From Treponema sp. (lineage in GTDB: Bacteria; Spirochaetota; Spirochaetia; Treponematales; Treponemataceae), in NCBI GenBank assembly GCA_017453705.1, contig JAFTEK010000319.1:1-14031 (forward strand): DNA of 14,031 bases, written 5' to 3'. The first letter of the stretch is position 1. Each line of letters starts with the position of its first letter. The notes beneath the pieces are model-generated. The model did no database searches and was not told where the DNA came from. It saw only the letters and a program-made list of their open reading frames with translations. Both the position numbers and the translations under genes were made by a program. Shown piece by piece: positions 5,162-12,149 of the stretch.

Positions 5162-6523
5162 ATGATAAAAATGAACGGTTTTTGGCTCATCAAATCAGCA
5201 GGACTGCTGGCAGTAACAGCAGGGCTATTGCTTTCTTCCGCTCCTGCCAGTGCCCAGACTTCCGCAACATCAGCCGAAGGAGCCATGCTTCGCTCATCGG
5301 TTCAGGATCCGGGGGAATACGACAAGACAGGCGGCCCTGTGAAGTTTGAATTTAAGTTCAAGGAAGGTGACAAAAGCCGCATCCTCTCCCACGTGGACGA
5401 AGATGTATACGTCAACCGCAGGCTCGACCGGCACTCAGTGCTGCTCAACCGCATAAGCATGGAAGTCGTCTCCGAGGGAGAGGACGGCTCCGGCGTGGTG
5501 GAAGGGGTTTTTATGACCTCTGAAAATGTCGTAAACCGTGCGGGGGGAACATCCACCTTTGTATGGGGCGAAGAATACGAGAGCAAGTTTTCCAGAAGCA
5601 AGCTGGGCGTATACGACATAAGCGACCGCTACTTTATGCCCACCGTCCGCGATGTCCCGATTTTCCCCGACAGGGAAGTTGCCCCCGGCGAGAGCTGGAC
5701 TGCCCAGGGGCACGAGGCACACGACCTTAGAAGGCAGTTCTATATGGAGACTCCCTATAAAGTTCCCTTCGAGGCAAACTACAGCTACTTGGGAACCGTA
5801 ACTGTCAAGACAAAGGACGAAAGCGGACAAGAGACAGAGAAAAAGCTCCACGTCATAAACGTCAAGTACAATATGTACATGCAAACCCCAGAACCAAAGG
5901 AGATGATGTACTACATGGACTATCCCACGGTGATGATGGGCTACAGCGATGAGCTTATCTACTGGGACAACGAGACCGGAGCCATAGACCACTACACCGA
6001 GAACTTCCGCATAGTCATGCAAAGCTCCTACGGCAACGTATACGAGTTCCGTGGAACAGCGGACGCGGAGGTGACGTCTTTCGAGCGTGTCGCCACGGAA
6101 GAAAAGATTGCCGACGTGGAGGAGCAGATAAAGAACCTGGGCATAGACGACATCACGGTAAAAAAGACCGACCGGGGACTTACCATCTCCATAGAGAACA
6201 TACAGTTTGGGGGAGAGAGCGCGGTGCTGCTCGAAAGCGAGAAGCAAAAGCTGCGTAAAATCGCCAAGATACTGGAAGGCTATCCCGACAACGACATACT
6301 GGTCTCAGGCCACACCGCCCATTACCCAGGAGGCGCAGACCCCCAGAAACTTTCCGAGGACAGGGCGGCATCTGTCGCGGACTATCTGGTGCAATTGGGA
6401 GTGAAGGACAAATACCATGTGTTTACCCAGGGCTTTGGCGACAAAAAGCCGATTGACAGCAATGCCACTGCGGAAGGACGCGCCAAGAACCGCCGGGTGG
6501 AAATAACAATAATGGACGAGTAA
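5162..6523 (+). CDS. Exported protein with C-terminal OmpA-like domain
   Basis: The start is ATG 5162, seven bases after AAAGGAG. The frame is open to 5081 but that extension has no ribosome site. The 453-residue product has a signal peptide (MIKMNGFWLIKSAG, hydrophobic LLAVTAGLLLSS, cleavage near APASAQ). A long N-terminal part of about 300 residues with beta character and a WTAQGHE segment is not a family I can name. The C-terminal 125 residues form an OmpA/MotB-type domain: ITVKKTDRGLTISI, LSEDRAASVADYLVQLGV, and the closing GRAKNRRVEITIMDE. The Asp normally found in GxTD, which contacts peptidoglycan diaminopimelate, is Ala386 here (GHTA), while the Arg of LSxxRA is kept. The layout recalls the T. 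pallidum OmpA-domain protein Tp0624; orthology is my inference. It is divergent from the 367-aa operon and convergent with the ABC ATPase. Confidence 0.85.
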   Translation: MIKMNGFWLIKSAGLLAVTAGLLLSSAPASAQTSATSAEGAMLRSSVQDPGEYDKTGGPVKFEFKFKEGDKSRILSHVDEDVYVNRRLDRHSVLLNRISMEVVSEGEDGSGVVEGVFMTSENVVNRAGGTSTFVWGEEYESKFSRSKLGVYDISDRYFMPTVRDVPIFPDREVAPGESWTAQGHEAHDLRRQFYMETPYKVPFEANYSYLGTVTVKTKDESGQETEKKLHVINVKYNMYMQTPEPKEMMYYMDYPTVMMGYSDELIYWDNETGAIDHYTENFRIVMQSSYGNVYEFRGTADAEVTSFERVATEEKIADVEEQIKNLGIDDITVKKTDRGLTISIENIQFGGESAVLLESEKQKLRKIAKILEGYPDNDILVSGHTAHYPGGADPQKLSEDRAASVADYLVQLGVKDKYHVFTQGFGDKKPIDSNATAEGRAKNRRVEITIMDE

Positions 6524-6530
6524 CGGGCAT

Positions 6531-6562
6531 CTCGAAAAACACACAAAGCGCAATTTTTCGAG
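6531..6562. terminator. Bidirectional terminator between ompA-like gene and ABC ATPase gene
   Basis: CTCGAAAAA (6531-6539) and TTTTTCGAG (6554-6562) are perfect 9-bp inverted repeats around a 14-base loop. They lie 7 bp after the ompA-like stop and 16 bp before the stop of the convergent ATPase gene. The A-rich and T-rich arms give T-runs on both strands, as expected for a terminator used from both sides. It resembles the other AT-tipped palindromes in this window. Confidence 0.8.
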
Positions 6563-6578
6563 GCTCCCTAAAGGACTG

Positions 6579-7301
6579 CTACAGGACTGCGTTAAGGAAC
6601 TGCTTAAGGCGCTCGGACTTGGCAGTCTGGAAGATTTCGTCCGGGCTGCCGCTTTCTGCGATAAGGCCACCGTCCATAAACAGGACGCGGGTGGCCACTT
6701 CGCGGGCAAAGCCCATCTCGTGCGTAACCACCACCATAGTCATCCCCTCTTTTGCCAAATCCTTCATCAGTGCCAGTACCTCGCCAACCATTTCAGGATC
6801 CAGCGCGCTTGTCGGCTCATCAAAGAGTATGACTTTGGGGTTCATGGCAAGGGAACGCACTATTGCTATCCTCTGCTTTTGTCCGCCTGAGAGGGACGAA
6901 GGATAACAGTCCGCTTTGTCCGCAAGGCCTATTCTGGAAAGCAAGGAAAGGGCATTCTCCGCGGCCTGCTCCTCGCTTTGGATTTTAAGGGTGACAGGGG
7001 CAAGGGTGATGTTCTGCATTACGGTCAGATGGGGAAACAGGTTAAAGTGCTGGAAGACCATGTTCATCTTCTGGCGGATTCTGTTTATGTCAGCATCCTT
7101 TGCCGTGATGTCCTGGCCATCAAAGACAATACTGCCGGAATCCGGGCGTTCCAACAGGTTCAGACAGCGCAGGAAGGTGGATTTACCCGCCCCGGAAGGG
7201 CCTATGATGACAATCTTCTCACCTTCATGTATGGTCTCGGTGATTCCATTAAGTATCGTCAAATTGCCAAAGCGTTTTACAAGCTGTTTAACCTCTATCA
7301 C
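6579..7301 (-). CDS. Polar amino-acid ABC transporter ATP-binding protein (GlnQ/ArtP-like)
   Basis: This cytoplasmic ATPase powers the importer encoded upstream. From GTG 7301 the protein begins [14 protein letters not shown], the standard start of the family, and is 240 residues, the usual length. The frame extends to a TTG at 7322, but that adds seven residues foreign to the family. All ABC motifs are present: Walker [10 protein letters not shown] at 34-42, Q-loop Gln84, signature LSGGQKQR at 137-144, Walker B VILFDEP with TSALD at 157-168, and the switch His194 in VTHEM. It overlaps the permease gene by 14 bases, so translation is coupled. It is the last gene of the operon and ends at the hairpin shared with the ompA-like gene. 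The substrate cannot be told from the ATPase alone. Confidence 0.93.
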   Translation of the reverse strand: MIEVKQLVKRFGNLTILNGITETIHEGEKIVIIGPSGAGKSTFLRCLNLLERPDSGSIVFDGQDITAKDADINRIRQKMNMVFQHFNLFPHLTVMQNITLAPVTLKIQSEEQAAENALSLLSRIGLADKADCYPSSLSGGQKQRIAIVRSLAMNPKVILFDEPTSALDPEMVGEVLALMKDLAKEGMTMVVVTHEMGFAREVATRVLFMDGGLIAESGSPDEIFQTAKSERLKQFLNAVL

Positions 7302-7959
7302 TTTTTGCCAGCCTTTTTTCAAATATGGAGAAGAGCTTGGTCAGTCCCACCGTCAGAACGAGATATATTGTCGCACAGCAAAGAAGGGGAATCCATGCGT
7401 TATAGGTTGCATTGCGGATATTGTCGCATGACTTTTGCAAGTCCATCACGGCGATAAAACTAGCAACGGAAGTTTCTTTTATCAAGGTGATGAACTCATT
7501 GGTAAACGTGGGCAATATCGTGCGAAATGCCTGTGGCATGATGATTTTAACCATTGTCTGAGACCAGTTAAGCCCAAGCGAGCGTCCTGCTTCCATCTGG
7601 CCTGCGTCCACGCCCTGAATTCCCGCGCGGAAAATCTCAGTGCAGTAGGCCCCTGAGTTTATGCCAAAGGACACAATCGCGACCAGGACGGCATTCTTAA
7701 CCCCCATAGGGGAGAAGATGACAAAGTAAAAAATCATCAGCTGCGTCGCCATCGGAATGCCGCGTATCACAGTAGTATATATGTTAGCGACAAAGACCAA
7801 AGGCTTTTTCTTGGAAATCTTGAGCAGGGCAAAGCTGCATCCCAGAACAGAGCCGATTGCAACCGCACATATGGATATGAGAAGAGTCGTACCCAGCCCC
7901 TGAGGAACCAGCCGCCACCGGCCTTTTGCTATCATCGTGTCATAGAATGACTGCCACAC
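7288..7959 (-). CDS. Polar amino-acid ABC transporter permease (HisM/GlnP-like)
   Basis: This 223-residue inner-membrane permease starts at GTG 7959 with GGGAG and AGGG upstream. It has several hydrophobic segments ([78 protein letters not shown]). The cytoplasmic coupling loop that docks on the ATPase is clear: [20 protein letters not shown], close to the EAA consensus. RGIPMATQL and [15 protein letters not shown] are typical of the polar amino-acid group. The gene lies 20 bp after the binding-protein gene and overlaps the ATPase gene. Only one permease is present, so the membrane part is presumably a homodimer. Confidence 0.92.
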   Translation of the reverse strand: MWQSFYDTMIAKGRWRLVPQGLGTTLLISICAVAIGSVLGCSFALLKISKKKPLVFVANIYTTVIRGIPMATQLMIFYFVIFSPMGVKNAVLVAIVSFGINSGAYCTEIFRAGIQGVDAGQMEAGRSLGLNWSQTMVKIIMPQAFRTILPTFTNEFITLIKETSVASFIAVMDLQKSCDNIRNATYNAWIPLLCCATIYLVLTVGLTKLFSIFEKRLAKSDRG

Positions 7960-7979
7960 TGCCCTGCTCCCGACTGTTG

Positions 7980-8756
7980 CTATTTACGGATTATTATGAC
8001 CTGGTTGGTGGAAAAGTAGGTGTCCGAGAAGTCCACGTTCTTACGCCTCTCGTCAGTCGCGGTCATGCCGGAAGCTATGAAATCTATTGACCCCGACTGC
8101 AGGGCGGCGATAAGGGCATCAAACTCCATGTTCACGACAAGAAGCCTGGCTCCATAGTCGCGGGCAATCATCTGTCCCAGGGTGATGTCAAAGCCGACAG
8201 GATCGGAGCTTTCAATATACTCAAAGGGCGGGAAGGCCGCATTGGTCCCCAGCTTGAGAACATTGCTGCCGGAGGTGGGAATTTCAGCAGGCAGCTTAAT
8301 GTTTCCGTCCGCCGGTATGAAAGTCGCCAGCAGTTTCTCATAAGTTCCGTCCGCCTTCATGTCCCTGATGGTCTTGTTAATTGAGTCCAGAAGCTCCACA
8401 TGCCCTTTGCGGACTGCTATGGCGTACTCCTCGCTGGAGAACTTGTCGTTGACTATCATAAGCTTGGGATTGTTCTTGACTATCTCCTTGGCGGGTATCT
8501 CGTCCAGAACTACAGCATCAATCCCCCCGTTCTTAAGGTCAAGGGCTGCGTCTATCCCTGTCTTGAATGACTTGATCTTTACGTCCTGAAGCTCCTCTGT
8601 CAGGTAAAGCTCGCCGGTCGTTCCCGCCTGGCAGCCAACAGTCCTGCCTTTCAGGTCTTCCGCACAAGTTATTTCGACATGCTCCTTCTTGGAACATCCA
8701 CTGATGAACAAGGCCATAATTGAGGCGAGCACAAAAACAAATGAAATTCTTTTCAT
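7980..8756 (-). CDS. Amino-acid-binding lipoprotein (SBP_bac_3), circularly permuted
   Basis: This 258-residue product has a lipoprotein signal (MKRISFVFVLASIMALFISG, Cys21) and is preceded by GGGAG five bases before ATG 8756. Length and motifs fit the SBP_bac_3 family, but the halves are in reverse order. Residues 30-147 are what normally forms the C-terminal half: DLKGRTVGCQAGTTGELYL, DLKNGGIDAVVLDE, EEYAIAVRKG, and the usual last helix INKTIRDMKADGTYEKLL. After a linker of about 20 residues (about 148-166), residues 167-258 are the normal N-terminal half: LKLGTNAAFPPFEYI, VGFDITLGQMIA, FDALIAALQSGSIDFIASGM, TDERRKNVDFSDTYF, ending at QVIIIRK. Ligand-binding residues typical of amino-acid binders remain, including Arg237 in TDER and the Asp of VVLDE. 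It heads an operon with a cognate permease and ATPase. Confidence 0.9.
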   Translation of the reverse strand: MKRISFVFVLASIMALFISGCSKKEHVEITCAEDLKGRTVGCQAGTTGELYLTEELQDVKIKSFKTGIDAALDLKNGGIDAVVLDEIPAKEIVKNNPKLMIVNDKFSSEEYAIAVRKGHVELLDSINKTIRDMKADGTYEKLLATFIPADGNIKLPAEIPTSGSNVLKLGTNAAFPPFEYIESSDPVGFDITLGQMIARDYGARLLVVNMEFDALIAALQSGSIDFIASGMTATDERRKNVDFSDTYFSTNQVIIIRK

Positions 8757-8799
8757 AAAAACTCCCTGAATCCCTGTATTTCACGAAATTCTTTGCATA

Positions 8800-8829
8800 A
8801 TTATACAATTTCTAGTATAGCTGTGTCAA
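8800..8829 (-). promoter_or_regulatory. Promoter of the amino-acid ABC operon
   Basis: On the minus strand TTGACA (8829-8824) and TATAAT (8805-8800) are both perfect, with an 18-bp spacer. The predicted start is near 8793, leaving a leader of about 37 bases before ATG 8756. This is the best-scoring promoter by eye in the window, so the importer may be well expressed. Confidence 0.8.
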
Positions 8830-8845
8830 CAAAAGTGCCAGCAAG

Positions 8846-8873
8846 GCAGTCTCAAAAGTAACCGACTTTTAAA
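8846..8873 (+). repeat. Short palindromic repeat, copy B
   Basis: AAAAGT (8854-8859) and ACTTTT (8865-8870) pair perfectly around AACCG. The 28-bp unit matches copy A at 2056-2083 in 24 positions. It lies between the divergent ABC-operon promoter and the deoD promoter, so it is outside both transcripts as predicted. Confidence 0.7.
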
Positions 8874-8901
8874 ACAAGCTCTAGCGTCTTGTGGAAAGCT
8901 G

Positions 8902-8910
8902 TGTTATAAT
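8902..8910 (+). promoter_or_regulatory. Extended -10 promoter giving a leaderless deoD mRNA
   Basis: TGTTATAAT is a perfect extended -10 (TGnTATAAT), with no good -35 at the usual distance. The last T is 7 bases before the A of ATG 8917, exactly where transcription should begin. The only purine-rich bases upstream (GGAAG 8911-8915) are one base from the ATG, too close to act as a Shine-Dalgarno. Confidence 0.65.
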
Positions 8911-8916
8911 GGAAGA

Positions 8917-9618
8917 ATGAGTACGCATATCAACGCCCCTGACGGGGCTATCGCAGAAGCCGTGCTGTTGCCCGGTGATCCGCTCAGGGCAAAATTCATA
9001 GCCGAGAATTTTCTGTCAGACGCAAAATGCTACAATGAAGTCCGTGGCATGTTCGGATACACCGGAACATACAACGGAAAGAGGGTTTCCGTCCAGGGAA
9101 CCGGAATGGGGCAGCCGTCAATTTCTATATACGTAAACGAGCTTTTTAGGTTCTACAATGTCCAGAAGGCCATACGTGTCGGAACCTGCGGAGCGATACA
9201 AAAAGACATAGCCCTGCGGGAGGTGCTCCTGGCCGAGGCAGCCTGTACGGACAGCTCACTCAACACGATGAGGTTTGGCGGAATGCACTTTGCTCCTGCG
9301 GCGGACTTTGACCTGCTCAGGACAGCCTACGATAAGGCCGGGGAGATGGGGCTAAGCCGCAAGGTAGGCCTGTGCGTGTCCAGCGACAACTTCTACGATG
9401 ACAAGGCCAACTGGAAGCTCTGGAGCGAGTACGGAGCCTTGGGAATTGAGATGGAGAGCGCGGAGCTGTACACGCTGGCATCCAAGTTCCGCCGCAAGGC
9501 ACTGGCCATACTGACGGTAAGCGACCATATATTGCTGGGCGGCGAGACCACTTCGGAAGAAAGGCAAAAGACGTTCACCAACATGATAGAGCTTGCGCTG
9601 CGGACAATCACCGCATAA
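8917..9618 (+). CDS. deoD: Purine nucleoside phosphorylase, DeoD type
   Basis: This cytosolic enzyme splits purine (deoxy)nucleosides with phosphate into base and (deoxy)ribose 1-phosphate, for purine salvage. At 233 residues it has the family length and aligns with the E. coli enzyme from the first residues ([10 protein letters not shown] against MATPHINA), which fixes the start at 8917. Active-site residues are in place: His4, Gly20 and Arg24 ([10 protein letters not shown]), Arg43 (EVRGMFG), Arg87 (IRVGTCG), Met179-Glu180 (GIEMESAE), Asp203 (VSDHI) and Arg216 (ERQKTF). Thr90 takes the place of the phosphate-binding Ser90. The hexameric DeoD group rather than the trimeric PNP group is indicated. 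It is the first gene of a plus-strand series and is divergent from the amino-acid importer. A hairpin separates it from the next gene. Confidence 0.95.
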   Translation: MSTHINAPDGAIAEAVLLPGDPLRAKFIAENFLSDAKCYNEVRGMFGYTGTYNGKRVSVQGTGMGQPSISIYVNELFRFYNVQKAIRVGTCGAIQKDIALREVLLAEAACTDSSLNTMRFGGMHFAPAADFDLLRTAYDKAGEMGLSRKVGLCVSSDNFYDDKANWKLWSEYGALGIEMESAELYTLASKFRRKALAILTVSDHILLGGETTSEERQKTFTNMIELALRTITA

Positions 9619-9630
9619 TAATAAAGTAAA

Positions 9631-9669
9631 GGCAGAGCCAAAAGTCCATCAACCGGCTTTTGCACTGCC
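9631..9669 (+). terminator. Hairpin after deoD, related to the palindromic repeats
   Basis: GGCAG (9631-9635) pairs with CTGCC (9665-9669). Closer in, G and CAAAAG (9639-9644) pair with CTTTTG (9657-9662) and C, with one A-A mismatch and one bulged C. It has no U-run, so it may be a partial terminator or an mRNA-stabilising element within the transcript. The pieces GGCAG, CAAAAGT and AACCGGCTTTT match copies A and B, so it appears to be a longer member of the same repeat family. Confidence 0.55.
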
Positions 9670-9685
9670 CCAGGAGAGATTTATA

Positions 9686-10594
9686 ATGAAACCAACGCTT
9701 TTAGTTCTGGCCGCCGGAATGGGCAGCCGTTATGGTGGGGTCAAGCAGATTGACTCCGTTGGTCTGCACGGAGAGTGCCTTTTGGACTATTCGGCATTTG
9801 ATGCCGCACGGAGTGGATTTGGCAAAGTTGTGTTCGTAATCCGCAAGGACATAGAGAAGGACTTCCGCGAAAGGCTATTTGACAGGGTTGCCCGCAACTT
9901 CGACGCGGAGTACGTCTTTCAGTCACTGGACTCCCTGCTCACGGCGGATGAAATAGCAAAGGCCGCCCAAAGAACCAAGCCCTGGGGAACAATCCATGCA
10001 GTCTTGTGCGCGGAAGAAAAGCTTTCCGCCCCCTTCGCAGTAATAAACAGCGATGACTACTACGGCAGGGAAGCCTTTAAGACCCTGGGCGACTACCTGT
10101 CCGCAATGCCGGAAGGCAGCACGGAACACGCAATGGTCGGCTACGTGCTGGGCAACACGATGAGCAAGAGCGGCTCAGTAAGCAGGGGGGTCTGCGAAGT
10201 CGCGGACGGCTACCTCAAGTCCATCACCGAAAACACCAAGATAAGCTACAAGGACGGCGGGATTGTAAGTGAACTGGACGGAAAGGAAATAGCAATGACA
10301 GGCAGGGAGTGGGTCAGCATGAACCTCTTTGCATTTGGAACTTCCGCATTCGCGGAATTCCACGCATACTGGGATGAGTTCAAGAAGTCCTCGCTGGGGC
10401 AGGCAAAGGCCGAAGCCCTGCTTCCTGTCGCCGCGAGTGACATAATCAAGGATGGCAGGGGCAGCATCAAGTTCTTCACTTCCAGCGAGAAGTGGTTTGG
10501 CATGACCTACCCCGAAGACCGCGCGATAGTAAAAAGCGAGATTGCCGCAAAAGTATCATCCGGCTACTATCCGGAAAAGCTCTGGGAAAAGTAG
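9686..10594 (+). CDS. Nucleotidyltransferase (sugar-phosphate NTP transferase family)
   Basis: The start is ATG 9686, eight bases after AGGAGA. The frame is open back to 9593 but that stretch overlaps deoD and the hairpin. The 302-residue protein has the nucleotide-binding signature LAAGMGSRYGGVKQ at 8-21 (GxGxR...K), the base-contact segment PWGTIHAV at 99-106 and the metal-binding INSDDYYG at 120-127. Enzymes with this fold join an NTP and a sugar 1-phosphate to give NDP-sugar and pyrophosphate; some relatives act on other phosphorylated alcohols. It lies 9 bp from a ManA-like isomerase, which hints at a hexose-phosphate or mannose route, but the exact substrate cannot be read from the sequence. 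Confidence 0.85.
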   Translation: MKPTLLVLAAGMGSRYGGVKQIDSVGLHGECLLDYSAFDAARSGFGKVVFVIRKDIEKDFRERLFDRVARNFDAEYVFQSLDSLLTADEIAKAAQRTKPWGTIHAVLCAEEKLSAPFAVINSDDYYGREAFKTLGDYLSAMPEGSTEHAMVGYVLGNTMSKSGSVSRGVCEVADGYLKSITENTKISYKDGGIVSELDGKEIAMTGREWVSMNLFAFGTSAFAEFHAYWDEFKKSSLGQAKAEALLPVAASDIIKDGRGSIKFFTSSEKWFGMTYPEDRAIVKSEIAAKVSSGYYPEKLWEK

Positions 10595-10603
10595 GAGACC
10601 CAA

Positions 10604-11422
10604 ATGATAAAACTTAACGCCATCAAGTCAGACAAAATATGGGGCTATGAGCTATGGATTGCTTCCACCCACCCCAACGGCTGCCAGAAGGACTTGGAAA
10701 AATTCGTGGGGGGCGACTACCCGCTCTTGGTAAAAGTAATACAGGCAAATGACAAGCTCAGTGTGCAAGTTCATCCCGATGATGAGACCGCACAGCTATA
10801 CGAGCACTGCCGGGGCAAGACCGAGTGCTGGTACGTGCTTTCGGCTGACAAGGATACCCAGCTGGTACACGGAATGAACGGAATCTACTCTGCAAGTGAA
10901 ATCCGCAAGGCAATAGAGACAAACTCCCTATCCGACTTTCTGCGTTACGTCAAGGTCGAAGCCGGTGACTTTATCTATATACCTGCGGGAACCGTCCATG
11001 CGATAGGGGGTGGGCTGAGGCTTCTGGAAGTCCAGCAGTCCAGCGACATCACATACAGGCTTTTTGACTGGGGACGTGGCCGGGAATGTCACATCGAGAA
11101 GGGAATAGCAAGCATAAAGAGCGGCGGTGTCCGCTCCGTCAGCAAATTCCCAGGTGTATTCTCCTGCCCCTACTTTCTCATGGAAGAAATAACCGTGGAG
11201 TCAAGCTACATCACACAGCTTCCGGGAACCAAGTCCGGTGCCGCAGACGACATCAAGCCGTCCGACTATGCCCTGTTCTTTGTCATTGACGGTGAGGGCG
11301 AGATGAACGGTGAGAAAGCTTGCAAGGAAGACATTTTTGCATTCGCGCCGGGAGAGGAACTAAAGGCATCTGGAAACCTGCATATCATGAAAATCCTGCC
11401 AGCGACAGAAAAACGCCGCTAA
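10604..11422 (+). CDS. manA: Mannose-6-phosphate isomerase, class I (ManA-like)
   Basis: This enzyme interconverts mannose 6-phosphate and fructose 6-phosphate in the cytosol. The 272-residue cupin-fold protein carries the zinc ligands of type I isomerases: Gln55 and His57 in LSVQVHPDDE, Glu74 in GKTECWYVL, and His132 in GDFIYIPAGTVHAIGGG. The segment WGRGRECHIEKG near 156-167 is also typical. It is shorter than the enteric enzyme and like the compact forms of Firmicutes and spirochaetes. ATG 10604 is preceded by AGGAG that overlaps the stop codon of the nucleotidyltransferase gene, indicating one operon. With that neighbour it may feed mannose into an activated sugar. Confidence 0.9.
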   Translation: MIKLNAIKSDKIWGYELWIASTHPNGCQKDLEKFVGGDYPLLVKVIQANDKLSVQVHPDDETAQLYEHCRGKTECWYVLSADKDTQLVHGMNGIYSASEIRKAIETNSLSDFLRYVKVEAGDFIYIPAGTVHAIGGGLRLLEVQQSSDITYRLFDWGRGRECHIEKGIASIKSGGVRSVSKFPGVFSCPYFLMEEITVESSYITQLPGTKSGAADDIKPSDYALFFVIDGEGEMNGEKACKEDIFAFAPGEELKASGNLHIMKILPATEKRR

Positions 11423-11439
11423 AAGATACGGAGCCTGTG

Positions 11440-12009
11440 GTGGACTGCATAATCTTGATGGGCATAAAGCACTGCGGAAAGTCAACCCAGGCCCGACTGC
11501 TTTCTCAAAGGCTGGGAATTCCCTCCTACGACGCGGATGAAGCAATCAAGGAACTAACGGGCAAAAGCCCCCGCGAGATTTATGCACAGGAAGGGGCTGA
11601 TGCATTCAAGAAAGCGGAGGCAATGGCCTGCGAAAAACTCGCAGAAAGCCTCATGGCCTCAGGCACAAGGGCTGTCATAGCGACAGGCGGGGGTATCTGC
11701 TGCAATGAGCCTGCGCTGGCAGCCCTGCGACCACTGGGTAAATTTGTCTTTTTGAACGCACCTGAAGAAGCTGCCTGCGACAGGATAATAAAAGAAGCAA
11801 AAGAACTGGACGAAGGGGGCTTTGACAACCTGCCCGCCTATATTGCGAAGGAAAGCCCCCGCTCCATCCTTGAGATACGGTCGATATTCCACAATTTTTA
11901 TACAGACAGGTGCGCCCTATACAGCAGGATTGCGGACATAAAGGTTGACATGGGGCGGGCAGACAAGGAGGAGAACGCCTCCAAAATCGTCCGCGCGATG
12001 CAGAATTAG
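11440..12009 (+). CDS. Shikimate kinase-like P-loop kinase
   Basis: The start is set at GTG 11440, six bases after GGAG. An adjacent GTG at 11437 and ATG 11458 are alternatives, and the frame is open to 11320 inside manA. The 189-residue product has the kinase fold of AroK: Walker A GIKHCGKST at 8-16, SYDADEAI at 29-36, IATGGG at 80-85, and a C-terminal DRCALYSRIAD with Arg157. Differences from classic shikimate kinase matter. The substrate Arg of GExxFRxxE is Lys57 (GADAFKKAE), and the lid lacks a clear RPLL motif (DNLPAYI instead). It may phosphorylate shikimate less typically or another small hydroxyl compound. It lies 17 bp after manA, in the same direction. The 3' end is echoed in degenerate form downstream. 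Confidence 0.75.
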   Translation: MDCIILMGIKHCGKSTQARLLSQRLGIPSYDADEAIKELTGKSPREIYAQEGADAFKKAEAMACEKLAESLMASGTRAVIATGGGICCNEPALAALRPLGKFVFLNAPEEAACDRIIKEAKELDEGGFDNLPAYIAKESPRSILEIRSIFHNFYTDRCALYSRIADIKVDMGRADKEENASKIVRAMQN

Positions 12010-12012
12010 CCA

Positions 12013-12120
12013 CAAAACCCGCCCGCGCGATGGGGGCTGGGGCTTAGGTTGATGATGTTGTGCAATCGGGGCGAGCTGCCCAAGAAGGAAAACGCCGCCT
12101 GCAAAACCCGCCCGCGTCGG
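12013..12120 (+). repeat. Degenerate echoes of the shikimate-kinase-like 3' end
   Basis: The last codons of the upstream gene (11953-12000) reappear in worn form after its stop. Bases 12068-12120 begin GGGGCGAGC (against GGGGCGGGC), and both then share AACGCC and AAAA followed by a CG-rich tail. In matching frame they read RGELPKKENAACKTRPR against MGRADKEENASKIVRAMQN. A shorter middle echo at 12014-12032 matches 11983-12000. The 15-base string caaaacccgcccgcg occurs exactly at 12013-12027 and 12102-12116. Tandem duplication with decay is the simplest reading. Confidence 0.5.
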
Positions 12121-12136
12121 ATTATTCGGCGTTTCC
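12087..12136. terminator. Hairpin between convergent kinase and OppA-like genes
   Basis: GGAAAACGCCG (12087-12097) pairs with CGGCGTTTCC (12127-12136), ten base pairs with one bulged A, around a 29-base loop. It lies 13 bp from the stop of the minus-strand binding-protein gene. The loop is long for an intrinsic terminator and no clear U-run follows on either strand. Confidence 0.4.
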
Positions 12137-12149
12137 CGCCAAAGTCCCC

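Noticed and set aside
7302..7322. TTG start for the ABC ATPase seven residues upstream
   Set aside because: No Shine-Dalgarno precedes it, and family members begin M-I-E-V-K as from GTG 7301.
7980..8756. Swapped halves as a cloning or assembly error
   Set aside because: One uninterrupted frame carries a good ribosome site, signal, lipobox, a plausible linker, normal length and the correct operon partners. An accidental swap would be unlikely to keep all of these.
9593..9685. 31-codon extension of the nucleotidyltransferase
   Set aside because: It overlaps deoD and reads through a hairpin. ATG 9686 has AGGAGA and begins right at the LAAGMGSR fold.
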